Assembly (NCBI RefSeq): GCF_010731675.1
Contig: NZ_AP022584.1
Location: 2,480,001-2,544,000, forward strand
Direction: 5' to 3'
From: Mycobacterium marseillense
Lineage (GTDB): Bacteria; Actinomycetota; Actinomycetes; Mycobacteriales; Mycobacteriaceae
Length of the DNA stretch: 64,000 nucleotides
Each line of letters opens with the position of its first letter. The first letter of the stretch is position 1. The notes beneath the pieces are model-generated. The model did not search any database. It was not told the DNA's origin and worked only from the letters and a program-made list of their open reading frames with translations. This document shows positions 36,408 through 46,845 of the stretch, in pieces. The position numbers and the translations under genes are program-made.

Positions 36408-37662
36408 GAAGCCTCCCGCGCACCCGGCGGCGGCGATCGGGCAGCACACCCATCGACTGTTCGAGACCGCTGTCGCCTCGCCACGACACGATGTCCACCC
36501 CGATCGTGGCCATGTCGCGGTACATCGCAGAGCGCTGCAGCGCCCACATCCGGTCGACCAACGGATCCTGCTCGTCTTCGAAGGGCGAACTGTCGAGGAT
36601 GTCGACGGCCAACACGACATGGCCCCGCTTGCGGAGATCGATGAGGGCGAGCGCGAATTCGGTGTCGAGCAATGTGGAGAACGCGATGACGATGGCCCCG
36701 GCGGGGACCGCCGCGCGCGGCGCCAGCGTGCCGGTGGTGCGCTCGAATCGCTCGCCGGCTCCGAGCACGGTGTCGAGCACCCGATAGAACTGCCGCTGCC
36801 CGATGTCGGCGCCGAGCCAGCGCGGACGGTTACCCCCGAGCGCGACGATCCCGGCCCGGTCACCGTGCCGCAAGGCGGTTTGCACCACTTGCGCCGCGCC
36901 CCGGACGACCCGTTCGGTGGCCTCGGTCGCCGGGCCGGCCGGCTGCCGGTACCCGTCGATCAGCACGACCACATCCGCCGCGCGGTCGGTCAACCGCTCC
37001 GTGACGTGCAGTTGGCCGCGGCGCGCGCTCACCGGCCAATTCACCGCGCGCAGTTGGTCACCGGGCACGTAGGGGCGAATGTCGGCGTATTCCACGCCGG
37101 GACCGACGTGCCGGGTCAGATGGGCGCCCAGCCGGTCGAGCAACTCAGTCTGTGGGATGGGCGTCGACTGCGGTGGCGTCAGTGGGAACACGATCACCTC
37201 GGCGGCGTCGACGACGGCGGTGCCGGTCAGCAGCCCACCGCGCGCGACGACGTCGACGCGGGCCGCGATCGGGTACCGTCCCCAGCGCTGCGCCGTCGCC
37301 GTGACCGTCTTCTCCTGTCCCGCATCAGCATCGAGGATCTCGAGATCCATCCCCTCGACGTCGGGGACCGTGAGCCGGGCGGCCGACAATCCCTGTTCTT
37401 CCCCGGTGATCCACACCCGCAGGTGCGCCTGCTCGGTTTCGAAGCATCGCTGCGCGTCGGGCGCGCCGTGCACGCGAATCGCCGGCACCGGCCGCTGCCA
37501 GCTGATCGAACACAGCACGCCGAGCAGCGGCGCCGCGAACGCGATCAGCTGCCACCGCGCGCCGATGACGGCAGCGGCCATCGCAAAGCCCGCGCAGGTC
37601 GCGATCGCACGAGTCAATGACGATGCGCGCCAGCGGAACTCGACCCCGTGGCTCTGCGTCAC
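36400..37662 (-). CDS. DUF58 domain protein (Rv3163c-like)
   Basis: A 420-residue protein with two N-terminal helices (about 15-50), then a beta-rich region, the DUF58 signature Y-V-P-G-D-Q-L-R-A-V-N-W near residues 200-211, and a von Willebrand A-like domain (V-V-L-I-D-G-Y near 238). The MIDAS-like Asp is kept but the Ser motif is altered. DUF58 proteins partner with MoxR AAA+ ATPases as chaperone-like systems at the membrane. The GTG overlaps the moxR stop (GTGA). Confidence 0.87.
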   Translation of the reverse strand: MTQSHGVEFRWRASSLTRAIATCAGFAMAAAVIGARWQLIAFAAPLLGVLCSISWQRPVPAIRVHGAPDAQRCFETEQAHLRVWITGEEQGLSAARLTVPDVEGMDLEILDADAGQEKTVTATAQRWGRYPIAARVDVVARGGLLTGTAVVDAAEVIVFPLTPPQSTPIPQTELLDRLGAHLTRHVGPGVEYADIRPYVPGDQLRAVNWPVSARRGQLHVTERLTDRAADVVVLIDGYRQPAGPATEATERVVRGAAQVVQTALRHGDRAGIVALGGNRPRWLGADIGQRQFYRVLDTVLGAGERFERTTGTLAPRAAVPAGAIVIAFSTLLDTEFALALIDLRKRGHVVLAVDILDSSPFEDEQDPLVDRMWALQRSAMYRDMATIGVDIVSWRGDSGLEQSMGVLPDRRRRVRGRLRG

Positions 37663-38627
37663 GCCGGGCTCGCACCGGTTCGCGGCACCGGCAACCGGTG
37701 CAACAGCTCCCCGATGACGTCGGCGCCCTGGATCTTTCGTACCCACATTTCCGGGCGCAGGGTGATGCGGTGCGCGACCGCCGCGGTGGCGAGCGCCTTG
37801 ACGTCCTCGGGGATTACGTAGTCGCGGCCGAGCAGCAGCGCGCGGGCGCGGGCGAGCTGGACCAGATCGAGTTCGGCGCGCGGGCTGGCGCCCACCGCGA
37901 CCTGCGGATGGTGCCGCGTCGCGTTTGCCAGTGAGACCACGTAGTGCAGGACGTCTTCGTGCACGGTCACCTGCTCGACCGATTCCCGCATCGCCAGCAG
38001 GTCGTGGGCGTCGACGACCTGGTTGACCGTCGGCTCGGCCGAACCGCGTTCGAGGCGGCGGCGCAACATCGAGGTCTCGTCGTGTTCGGAGAGATAGCGC
38101 AGTTCCAGCCGGATCGCGAACCGATCGAGCTGCGCCTCGGGCAGCGGATAGGTGCCCTCGTACTCGATCGGGTTGTCGGTGGCCAACACGATGAAAGGCC
38201 TTGACAGTTGGTGTGTTTCGCCGTCGATGCTGACCTGTCGTTCGGCCATCGCCTCCAGCAGCGCCGCCTGGGTTTTCGGCGGCGTGCGATTGATCTCGTC
38301 GGCGAGCAACAGGTTGGTGAAGATGGGTCCGGGCCGGAACGCGAACCGGCCCGATTGCATGTCGTAGATCGTCGACCCGAGCAGGTCCGCGGGCAGCAGA
38401 TCGGGGGTGAACTGCACGCGGGTGAATTGCAGGCCCAGCGCGGCCGCAAAGGATCTGGCGATCAGCGTCTTGCCGAGGCCGGGAAGATCCTCGATGAGGA
38501 TGTGGCCGCGCGCGAGAACCGCGGTGAGGATGAGCTTGAGCGCCGAGCGCTTCCCCACCACCACGCGTTCGATCTCGTCGAGAATCGCCTCGCAGTGTGC
38601 GGTCGTGGTTGCCGCCGGCAGCGTCAT
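37659..38627 (-). CDS. moxR3: MoxR family AAA+ ATPase
   Basis: A 322-residue MoxR ATPase. Walker A is D-L-P-G-L-G-K-T at residues 47-54, and Walker B is L-L-L-A-D-E-I-N-R at 105-113. The lid domain ends with D-Y-V-I-P-E-D-V-K-A-L. It matches Rv3164c. MoxR proteins act as ATP-driven chaperones that activate or insert cofactors into partner complexes, often next to DUF58/VWA proteins as here. Its position near nuo is intriguing but no partner is proven. The ATG at 38627 begins the conserved N-terminus. Confidence 0.92.
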   Translation of the reverse strand: MTLPAATTTAHCEAILDEIERVVVGKRSALKLILTAVLARGHILIEDLPGLGKTLIARSFAAALGLQFTRVQFTPDLLPADLLGSTIYDMQSGRFAFRPGPIFTNLLLADEINRTPPKTQAALLEAMAERQVSIDGETHQLSRPFIVLATDNPIEYEGTYPLPEAQLDRFAIRLELRYLSEHDETSMLRRRLERGSAEPTVNQVVDAHDLLAMRESVEQVTVHEDVLHYVVSLANATRHHPQVAVGASPRAELDLVQLARARALLLGRDYVIPEDVKALATAAVAHRITLRPEMWVRKIQGADVIGELLHRLPVPRTGASPA

Positions 38628-38646
38628 GTCTGGATCGCGCCCCCTG

Positions 38647-39129
38647 TCATACCTGCTCCAACTTTCGCAGAATCTCTTCCAGCGCCGCCCGGCCCGGACC
38701 CGGATGGCGGTCACCGTTGCGCATGACATTGTTGGGGTTCACCCAGTCCCACAGTTCGACACCGAAGAGCATTCGGCCGGTCGCGTGGAACGCCGCGCGG
38801 TCTTTGGCTTGCCTTTGGCCCGTGGCGATTTCGTACCGACGGGCCAGCATCGGCCGCAGATGCCGGTCCCAGTCAGCCCGGGTGGCCTCCGACCACCGGA
38901 TCGTCGTCTCGGTGGTGGAAAGCCAGCGGCGCAACGAATCCCCGAGGTCGTCGCCCTCCGGCTCGGTGTCGGGCTCGAGTCCGCGCCCCAGGGTGCGCCG
39001 CAGGCTGAGCAGCACCAGGGCCAGGCCGATGCCGGCGGCCGACAGCACGAGTCGGCGGTCCTGCTGCGTCAGCGCCAGCAGCTCGATGCCGATGATGAGG
39101 AAAATCCCCAGGGCCGTGGTCTTTTTCAT
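38647..39129 (-). CDS. Membrane protein of the MoxR operon (Rv3165c-like)
   Basis: A 160-residue protein with two N-terminal hydrophobic segments (about 5-22 and 28-43) and a soluble C-terminal domain of about 110 residues rich in Arg and Trp (L-R-R-W-L-S, W-D-R-H-L-R-P-M-L-A-R-R-Y). The ATG overlaps the stop of the gene upstream (ATGA), and moxR follows 19 bp later. No catalytic motif is visible; it is probably a membrane component that interacts with the MoxR ATPase. Confidence 0.82.
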   Translation of the reverse strand: MKKTTALGIFLIIGIELLALTQQDRRLVLSAAGIGLALVLLSLRRTLGRGLEPDTEPEGDDLGDSLRRWLSTTETTIRWSEATRADWDRHLRPMLARRYEIATGQRQAKDRAAFHATGRMLFGVELWDWVNPNNVMRNGDRHPGPGRAALEEILRKLEQV

Positions 39130-40085
39130 GCGGGGCTCCGCGATCGGAGTTCGTCGAGGACCAATCGAAGCACGCGCACCGCCTCGTCGCGGTGGCCCTC
39201 GTTCATCACGTGCGGGCTGAACCGCGCCTCGGTGAACAGGTTCACCAGTTCGACGGCGTTATCGGCATGCAGGACATGGTGTTCGACCGCGCGGGCCAAC
39301 ACCTCCGACGGGGTGTCGAAGTCCTGGGGGGCGGCGCCGGGAACATGCGCGAGTTCGCGTTCCATCGCGGCGTAGCAGGCGATGATCGCCTCGCGCGGTT
39401 CGCGGCTGAGGTCCGTCATCTCGGCCAGTCCACGTTCGGCCGCCCGGGCCAGTGACCGCGAAGGCGGGGCGGTTGCCGGGGATTCGCCCGGCTCGTCGGC
39501 CCTGCGGGGTGCCATCGGGCGCCACCGTCGCCTCGCCGTGGCGACCGTTCCCGCGACGACCATCAACAACATCGCGGCCGTGCTGGCGAGCAGCACGCCG
39601 AGCATGTTCTGCGAGCCGTCGCGCGCGCGGTGCTGATGCGGCTGCTGCGGTGGCCTCGAGCCCCCGTGCGGCGACGGCGGCGGGCCCCCGGTCTCCGACG
39701 GTGAAGGAGCCGGTCCGATGCCGTGGGGCACCAGGAGCCGGGCCAGCAACATCACGACCAGCAGCCAGGCCACGATCACCGCGAGGGCGATCAGCAACAC
39801 GCGCCAACTCGGCCGACCCCTTCCGGTGCCGAGCATGTCGGACAGTGCGCCGGCGGATGGCGCGGCCGCCCGTGGATCTCGCAGCCGCGCGACGACCGCG
39901 ATGGCGACCAATGTGAGCGTCGCCGCCAGCATCGCGACCACGAACACCATCGCCGCCCGGCCCCCCGACTCGCTCCGGGCCGTGTTGTGTTGGGCCGGGA
40001 GATACCCGCGCAGGGCGGCCGCGACCACGAGCAGGAGAACGATCAGGGCCACGACCCGCCCTGTCGGCTTGTCCATACCAGGCAT
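39126..40085 (-). CDS. DUF4129-type membrane protein (Rv3166c-like)
   Basis: A 319-residue protein with four hydrophobic helices (about 10-25, 45-65, 95-120 and 165-185), a Pro/His-rich periplasmic stretch after the third (P-P-S-P-H-G-G-S-R-P-P-Q-Q-P-H-Q), and a cytosolic C-terminal domain ending in V-L-A-R-A-V-E-H-H-type helices as in DUF4129. DUF4129 proteins recur in MoxR-DUF58 operons and sometimes with transglutaminase domains. It is the first gene of this operon. The ATG choice (40085 or 40076) is uncertain. Confidence 0.82.
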   Translation of the reverse strand: MPGMDKPTGRVVALIVLLLVVAAALRGYLPAQHNTARSESGGRAAMVFVVAMLAATLTLVAIAVVARLRDPRAAAPSAGALSDMLGTGRGRPSWRVLLIALAVIVAWLLVVMLLARLLVPHGIGPAPSPSETGGPPPSPHGGSRPPQQPHQHRARDGSQNMLGVLLASTAAMLLMVVAGTVATARRRWRPMAPRRADEPGESPATAPPSRSLARAAERGLAEMTDLSREPREAIIACYAAMERELAHVPGAAPQDFDTPSEVLARAVEHHVLHADNAVELVNLFTEARFSPHVMNEGHRDEAVRVLRLVLDELRSRSPA

Positions 40086-40183
40086 GGGCACACCACTCAA
40101 CCGGTTGCCTGCCGCCGTTGCGGCACTGGCTTTGCTCATACTTGCACGTCAGCCGGCCCTAGGGCCAGGACCGGCGCCGTCGC

Positions 40184-40210
40184 TTATCCACAGCCGGCGG
40201 TTCATCCACA
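40184..40210 (+). repeat. Two DnaA-box-like repeats upstream of the 13E12 gene
   Basis: TTATCCACA (40184-40192) is an exact match to the DnaA box consensus, and TCATCCACA (40202-40210) is one base off. They are in the same orientation, 18 bp apart, 17 bp before the start of the 13E12-family gene. Origin function is not implied; the motif may belong to the repeated element. Confidence 0.45.
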
Positions 40211-40226
40211 GATTGCCCTCGCCGTC

Positions 40227-41660
40227 ATGTCCATCGAACATATATTCGATACCGTCGCCTGCATGGGCACCTTCTGGAACTCGGCGCAGGCGCAGGAGCG
40301 GATCGGCGCCGCGCTTGACGCGATCGACGCGGCCCACGACGTGCTGCGCCGGACCCCGTCGGATGTGGTCGGTAACGCCTTTCGGGTCGAGGTCGCCGAA
40401 CGCCTGGAGATCCAGCACCGCACTAACCGGGGTCTGATGTATCGGGTCTTCGGTGAGATCGCCGACCGGCCGGACGGCCCCGGGTCGGTGCCGTCGGTGC
40501 GCACCACGCTGTGGGCGCGACTTCGTATCACGCCCAAGGAGATCACCCGCCGCTTCAAACTCGCCGCCCGTATTCAGCCGCGGCGTTCCCTGACCGGTTT
40601 ACCGCTGGAACCCGAGTTCCCGGCCTTGTCGGCGGCGGTGTCAGCCGGCACGGTCGGCGAGGACCACATCCGCGCCGTGTGCGCCGCTGTCGACACGTTG
40701 CCCTCCCGCGTCTCCCCCGCCGACGCGGCAGACGCCGAGCGCAGGCTGGTGCAACACGCGGCCACAGTGGACGCAGCCGTGGTCACCAAACTGGGCCGGC
40801 GCATTGCCGACTACCTAAATCCGGACGGTCTTTTCAACGACGTCGACCGGGCCCGCCGCCGTGGGCTGCACCTCGGCCCTCAGGGCCCAGACGGAATGTC
40901 ACGACTGTCCGGTCTGCTGGATCCCGAGACCCGTGCCTACTTTGAAGCCGTCGAGGCCGCCGTGCGGCCCGGCCGCCATCAGCCCGATAGTGCGGATGGC
41001 GATACCGAGGCGCGCGATGAGCGCACACCGGCCCAGCGCTGCCACGACGCCCTCAAGATCGGCCTGGAATCGGCCATCGGCTCCGGTCAACTCGGCGTGC
41101 ACCGCGGTCATCCCGTCACGGTGATCGCCACCACCACGCTCGCCGAACTCGACCAGGCCGCGCACGCCGCCGTCGACTCGTCGGTCCCGATGCCTACACC
41201 CGCGCACACCGGCGGTGGCTCGCGCCTGCCCATGCCGGATCTGCTTCGCATGGCGTCCAAGGCAATTCACTATCTGGCCGTGTTCGACGAGCACACCGGG
41301 CGTCCGTTGTATTTGGGCCGCCAAAAACGGATCGCGACCGCAGATCAACGGATCATCTGCTATGCGCGCGACCGCGGATGCACCCGGCCCAATTGCCTCG
41401 AACCCGGTTATCACTGCGAGGTCCATCATGCGCCCGAGTGGGCGAACGGCGGCCGGACCGACGCGGACAAGCTGTTTTTCGCCTGCGGCTCCGACCACCG
41501 CGCGGCGAGCCGGGGCGAATGGCGAACCGCGGTCGCCGGCAATGGGCGACTCCGCTGGAGCGACGGGGCCGGACCGCCGGGCATCAATCACGCGCACCAT
41601 CCCGACGAGCTGCTCCGCGGCGATCCTGACCCGCCCGAGGGCGATTCCGCACCCGCCTAG
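40227..41660 (+). CDS. 13E12 repeat family protein (DUF222 and HNH endonuclease)
   Basis: A 477-residue protein with an N-terminal DUF222 domain (about 30-320) and a C-terminal HNH-type domain (C-T-R-P-N-C-L-E-P-G-Y-H-C-E-V-H-H-A-P-E-W) in which the metal-binding Cys/His residues are intact. This multicopy family is typical of mycobacteria and is thought to be mobile-element related. The start overlaps an SOS box: most relatives begin at the Met in the box, here changed to Ile (I-E-H-I-F), so the ATG at 40227 or 40263 must be used. It lies between the MoxR operon and the SDR gene, an insertion relative to M. tuberculosis. Confidence 0.88.
   Translation: MSIEHIFDTVACMGTFWNSAQAQERIGAALDAIDAAHDVLRRTPSDVVGNAFRVEVAERLEIQHRTNRGLMYRVFGEIADRPDGPGSVPSVRTTLWARLRITPKEITRRFKLAARIQPRRSLTGLPLEPEFPALSAAVSAGTVGEDHIRAVCAAVDTLPSRVSPADAADAERRLVQHAATVDAAVVTKLGRRIADYLNPDGLFNDVDRARRRGLHLGPQGPDGMSRLSGLLDPETRAYFEAVEAAVRPGRHQPDSADGDTEARDERTPAQRCHDALKIGLESAIGSGQLGVHRGHPVTVIATTTLAELDQAAHAAVDSSVPMPTPAHTGGGSRLPMPDLLRMASKAIHYLAVFDEHTGRPLYLGRQKRIATADQRIICYARDRGCTRPNCLEPGYHCEVHHAPEWANGGRTDADKLFFACGSDHRAASRGEWRTAVAGNGRLRWSDGAGPPGINHAHHPDELLRGDPDPPEGDSAPA
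40234..40249. promoter_or_regulatory. SOS box (LexA site) at the start of the 13E12 gene
   Basis: TCGAACATATATTCGA matches the mycobacterial LexA consensus TCGAAC-N4-GTTCGA at 11 of 12 positions; the palindrome extends one more base on each side. LexA sites in 13E12-family genes are known in M. tuberculosis. It overlaps codons 3-8 of the gene, so damage-inducible expression is expected. Confidence 0.7.
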
Positions 41661-42529
41661 TCGAGCGCGAAAGGCCGGAAGCTGCCGTCGAGTACCTGCA
41701 GGTGCCCGATGCTGCGTCCGGTGACCTTGCCGGGGTCGACAAGCGCCAATTCCACTGCCGCGCGGGCGAATTCATCCGCCGAGGCGGTGTCGTCGAAGTT
41801 GCGGGCATAGTAGGAAAGCCCCGGCGTGAGGATCGGCTTGGACGGCGACAGCGCGTTGACCGCGATGTTGTGGTCGGTGAGATCGAACGCCGCGCATTGG
41901 GTGAGATGCTCGAGCGCGGCTTTGGATCCGCCGTAACCAGGCAGCACACCGCCGCTGCGGTCGGCGTACGGACCATCACCGGGCAGTCGCGACGCGACCG
42001 AGGTGATGTTGATGATCGAGCCGCCGCCCGCCTCGATCATGTCGGGGCACACCAGCTGCATCAGCTCGTAAGCCGCGAACACCGCGATATCGAAATGCCG
42101 GCGATACGCGTGCAACGGCGTGCTGACGAATCCCGGCCAGCCCGGCTTGGCGCCGCCGCTCGGCGGCTTGGCGGGCTTGGTGCGCGGTTCGGCGCCGGGC
42201 ACCGGCGGGCGGCCGGGCGCGGTGAAGGCCGCGTTGTTCACCAGAATGGCGATGGGGCCCAACGCCTCTCGCGCCGAGTCCACCAGCCCGGCGATCTCCT
42301 CGCGGTCGGTCAGATCGGCCCGCACCGCGACGGCGCGTCCGCCCGCGGCCTCCACGTCGGCGACCGTCTCACCGATCGTTCCCGGCAGCCGGTCGTCCCA
42401 GACCTCTTCGGTGCGCCCGCCGACCGCCACCGCGGCGCCCTCGGCCGCCAGCGCCAACGCGATCGCGCGGCCGAGGCCGCGGCTGGCGCCGGTGACGATC
42501 GCGGCGCGCCCGGCGAGCCGGCCCGTCAT
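41657..42529 (-). CDS. Short-chain dehydrogenase/reductase
   Basis: A 290-residue classical SDR. The NAD(P)-binding T-G-A-S-R-G-L-G is at residues 12-19, N-N-A-A follows, and the catalytic Tyr-Lys pair is in G-Y-G-G-S-K-A-A-L. An unusual Pro/Lys/Gly-rich insertion (P-R-T-K-P-A-K-P-P-S-G-G) lies after the N-N-A-A motif. Its ATG overlaps the TetR stop (ATGA), so the two are one operon. It converges on the 13E12 gene with a 3-bp overlap. The substrate is unknown; it may work with the divergent Rv3168/Rv3169-like genes. Confidence 0.87.
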   Translation of the reverse strand: MTGRLAGRAAIVTGASRGLGRAIALALAAEGAAVAVGGRTEEVWDDRLPGTIGETVADVEAAGGRAVAVRADLTDREEIAGLVDSAREALGPIAILVNNAAFTAPGRPPVPGAEPRTKPAKPPSGGAKPGWPGFVSTPLHAYRRHFDIAVFAAYELMQLVCPDMIEAGGGSIINITSVASRLPGDGPYADRSGGVLPGYGGSKAALEHLTQCAAFDLTDHNIAVNALSPSKPILTPGLSYYARNFDDTASADEFARAAVELALVDPGKVTGRSIGHLQVLDGSFRPFALD

Positions 42530-43128
42530 CGCCGCACTCCGTGCACGACGATGGCCGTGGTCTGTTCCACCCACGCGTCGTCGAGCTCTTCCTCCGGGCG
42601 CAGCAGCATCCGCAACATCGTCGCTCCCCCGATCAACTCGATCAAGCGGTCCGGATCCACGTCGGGATGGGCTTCGCCGCGGTCAACCGCCTCGCGCAGC
42701 CGCAGCCGCACCGCGGTGAACAAGTCCGCGAACCGCGACATCACGCGCGCGTTGAGCGCGGGATCGGCCGTCATGTCGGCGACCAGGCCGGGCAGCGCGG
42801 CGCGCACCACCGGGGTGGTGAACACGTCGCGGGTGGCCTCGATCATCATCCGCATGTCGGCGGCGATGTCCCCGGCCGGCGCCTCCAGCGCGGTGGGGGC
42901 GACCGGGAAGGCGGCCTCGTGCACCAGCTCGGCCTTGCTCGACCATCGCCGGTACAGCGCCGACTTGGTGGTGCCGGCGCGCTCGGCCACCGCGGCCAGA
43001 CTGATATTTGAATAGCCCGTTTGGACAAGCAGTTCCGCGGTCGCCGATAGAATGGCCGAGTCGATACGCGGATCGCGCGGGCGTCCGGCGCCGGGGGCCT
43101 TGTCAAGGCCGGACGGGTCTGCTTTCAT
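42526..43128 (-). CDS. TetR family transcriptional regulator (Rv3167c-like)
   Basis: A 200-residue TetR regulator corresponding to Rv3167c. The HTH region (about 22-66) shows S-A-T-A-E-L-L-V-Q-T-G-Y-S-N-I-S and T-K-S-A-L-Y-R-R-W-S-S-K. It is divergent from the Rv3168-like kinase across 59 bp, and its stop overlaps the SDR start. It likely represses both directions. In M. tuberculosis, loss of Rv3167c alters PDIM lipids and phagosome escape, from published work as I recall it. I use the ATG at 43128, where the conserved sequence begins. Confidence 0.88.
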   Translation of the reverse strand: MKADPSGLDKAPGAGRPRDPRIDSAILSATAELLVQTGYSNISLAAVAERAGTTKSALYRRWSSKAELVHEAAFPVAPTALEAPAGDIAADMRMMIEATRDVFTTPVVRAALPGLVADMTADPALNARVMSRFADLFTAVRLRLREAVDRGEAHPDVDPDRLIELIGGATMLRMLLRPEEELDDAWVEQTTAIVVHGVRR

Positions 43129-43130
43129 AA

Positions 43131-44323
<1,193 letters not shown>

Positions 44324-44324
<1 letters not shown>

Positions 44325-45439
44325 TGCTCGGACCGCTCGACGAATACCCGGTACATCAGATCCCCCAGCCGATCGCGTGGCCGGGCTCCTCGGACCGCAA
44401 CTTCTACGACCGCTCCTACTTCAACGCCCACGACCGCACCGGGAACATCTTTGTGATCAGCGGCATCGGCTACTACCCCAACCTCGGGGTCAAGGACGCG
44501 TTCCTGCTCGTGCGGCGCGGGGACACCCAGACCGCCGTCCACGTCTCGGACGCCATCGACCAGGATCGGCTCAACCAGCACGTCAACGGCTACCGCGTCG
44601 AAGTCGTCGAGCCGCTGCACAAGCTGCGCATCGTGCTCGACGAAACCGAAGGCATCGCAGCCGATCTCACCTGGAAAGGGCTGTTCGACGTCGTCCAGGA
44701 GCAGCCGCACATTCTGCGTTCGGGCAACCGGGTCACGCTGGACGCCCAGCGTTTTGCCCAGCTCGGCAGCTGGAGCGGGCACATCGTCATCGACGGCGAG
44801 GAAATCACCGTCGACCCCAACACCTGGCTGGGCAGCCGCGACCGGTCCTGGGGTATCCGCCCGATCGGCGAGGCCGAGCCGGCCGGCCGGCCGGCCGACC
44901 CGCCCTTCGAGGGCATGTGGTGGCTGTACGTGCCGATGGCGTTCGACGACTTCGCGATCGTGCTGATCATCCAGGAGGAGCCCAACGGGTTCCGCTCGCT
45001 CAACGACTGCACCCGGATCTGGCGCAACGGCCGCGTCGAGCAGCTGGGCTGGCCGCGGGTCAAGATCCACTACCGCTCCGGCACCCGCATCCCGACCGCC
45101 GCGACCATCGAGGCCACCGCCCCCGACGGCACCGACGTGCACTTCGACGTGGAGTCCAAGCTGCCGGTCCCCATCCACGTCGGCGGCGGCTACGGTGGCG
45201 ACTCCGACTGGATCCACGGCATGTGGAAGGGCGAGAAGTTCGCCGAGCGGCTGACCTACGACATGACCGATCCGGCGATCGTCGCGCGCGCGGGGTTCGG
45301 CGTGATCGACCACGTCGGCCGGGCGGTGTGCCGCGACGGCGACAAGCCACCGGTCGAGGGCTGGGGCCTCTACGAGCACGGCGCGCTGGGCCGGCACGAC
45401 CCGTCGGGATTCAAAGACTGGTTGACCGTCGCGCCGTAA
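44324..45439 (+). CDS. Conserved protein of unknown function (Rv3169-like)
   Basis: A 371-residue soluble protein corresponding to Rv3169, coupled to the kinase before it. It is rich in beta structure and Trp, with [10 protein letters not shown] near residue 178 and [12 protein letters not shown]. These segments resemble a lipocalin/AttH-type double barrel, which could bind a hydrophobic ligand; this is my inference. No signal peptide is seen. The constant pairing with Rv3168 suggests a shared pathway. Confidence 0.82.
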
Positions 45440-45498
45440 CCGGTGCGCGCTTCACAATTTCGCCCTGCGAATCGCAGAAATGCGGTTCACTAGACCGC

Positions 45499-46845
45499 GT
45501 GTCAAAGCCGCCCCGGATCGTCGACGTCGTCGTGGTCGGAGCGGGCTTTGCCGGGCTCGCCGCCGCGCGTGAGCTGAACCGGCAGGGCCATGACGTGGTC
45601 GTCTTCGAGGGCCGCGACCGGGTTGGCGGGCGGTCGCTGACCGGCAGCGTCGCCGGATTGCCGGCCGATCTGGGCGGCACGTTCGTCGGGCCGACCCAAG
45701 ACGCCGTGCTGGCGATGGCGGCCGAACTCGACGTCCCGACCACGCCCACGCATCACGACGGCAAGAACCTGATCCACTGGCGCGGCTGGACGCACGCCTA
45801 TCGCGGCACCATTCCCAAGCTGTCGCTGACCGGCCTGTTGGACATCGGGCGGCTGCGCTGGCAGTTCGACCGGATCGCCCGCGCCGTCCCGCTCGCAGCG
45901 CCGTGGGACGCCCGCCGGGCGCGCGAACTCGACGGCCTGTCGCTCGGCGGTTGGCTGCGCTCGGTGCGGGCGACCGCCTCGTCGCACGACCTGCTGGCGA
46001 TCGTGGCGCGGGTGACCTGGGGGTGCGAACCCGACGACGTGTCGATGCTGCACGCCGCCCGCTACGCGCACGCGGCCGGCGGCCTGGACCGGCTGCTCGA
46101 CGTCGAGGACGGCGCCCAACAGGACCGCTTTCCCGGGGGCACGCAACAGATCGCCGAGGCCGCCGCCGCCGAATTGGACACGCGGGTGGTGCTGGGCGCA
46201 CCGGTGCGGCGCATCGAACGCCACGGTGCGGGCGTGACCGTCACGACCGACGTCGGCGAGACCGAGGCCGGCTTCGTCATCGTCGCGATCCCGCCGGCCC
46301 ATCGCGCCGCGATCGAGTTCACTCCCCCGCTGCCCGCCGAGTACGAGCAACTCGCCCGGCACTGGCCGCAGGGCCGGCTCAGCAAGGCGTATGCCGCCTA
46401 TTCCACACCGTTTTGGCGGACCGACGGCTTCTCCGGGCAGGCGCTGTCCGATCAGGGCCCCGTTTTCATCACGTTCGACGTCAGCCCGCACCCCGACGGT
46501 CCGGGCATCCTGATGGGTTTCGTCGACGCCCGGGCGTTCGACTCGCTGCCGGGCGATCAGCGCCGACGCGACGTGTTACGTTGCTTTGCAACGCTTTTCG
46601 GTGACGATGCGCTCAAACCGCTCGACTACGTCGATCATCGTTGGGGCGCCGAGGAATTCGCGCCTGGCGGTCCGACGGCGGCGGTGCCGCCGGGGTCGTG
46701 GACCCGGTTCGGACGTTGGTTGCGCGAACCCGTCGGCCCGATTCACTGGGCCGGCACCGAAACCGCCGACGAATGGACCGGGTTCCTCGATGGGGCGATC
46801 AGGTCCGGCCAGCGTGCGGCGGCCGAGATCACCGCGCTGTTATGA
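45499..46845 (+). CDS. aofH: Flavin-containing monoamine oxidase AofH
   Basis: A 448-residue amine oxidase, equal in length to Rv3170. The FAD dinucleotide motif is [15 protein letters not shown] near residues 11-25 with the [13 protein letters not shown]-ribose loop, and the C-terminal flavin-contact segment is [13 protein letters not shown]. It oxidatively deaminates amines to aldehydes with release of hydrogen peroxide and ammonia. The start is a GTG (V-S-K-P-P-R). Its last six bases overlap the end of the convergent hydrolase gene. It probably lies in the same transcript as the Rv3168/Rv3169 pair. Confidence 0.93.
   Translation: MSKPPRIVDVVVVGAGFAGLAAARELNRQGHDVVVFEGRDRVGGRSLTGSVAGLPADLGGTFVGPTQDAVLAMAAELDVPTTPTHHDGKNLIHWRGWTHAYRGTIPKLSLTGLLDIGRLRWQFDRIARAVPLAAPWDARRARELDGLSLGGWLRSVRATASSHDLLAIVARVTWGCEPDDVSMLHAARYAHAAGGLDRLLDVEDGAQQDRFPGGTQQIAEAAAAELDTRVVLGAPVRRIERHGAGVTVTTDVGETEAGFVIVAIPPAHRAAIEFTPPLPAEYEQLARHWPQGRLSKAYAAYSTPFWRTDGFSGQALSDQGPVFITFDVSPHPDGPGILMGFVDARAFDSLPGDQRRRDVLRCFATLFGDDALKPLDYVDHRWGAEEFAPGGPTAAVPPGSWTRFGRWLREPVGPIHWAGTETADEWTGFLDGAIRSGQRAAAEITALL

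Noticed and set aside
40184..40210. Replication origin suggested by DnaA-box-like motifs
   Set aside because: Only two boxes are present, with no AT-rich unwinding region, dnaA or dnaN nearby; more likely tied to the 13E12 element.
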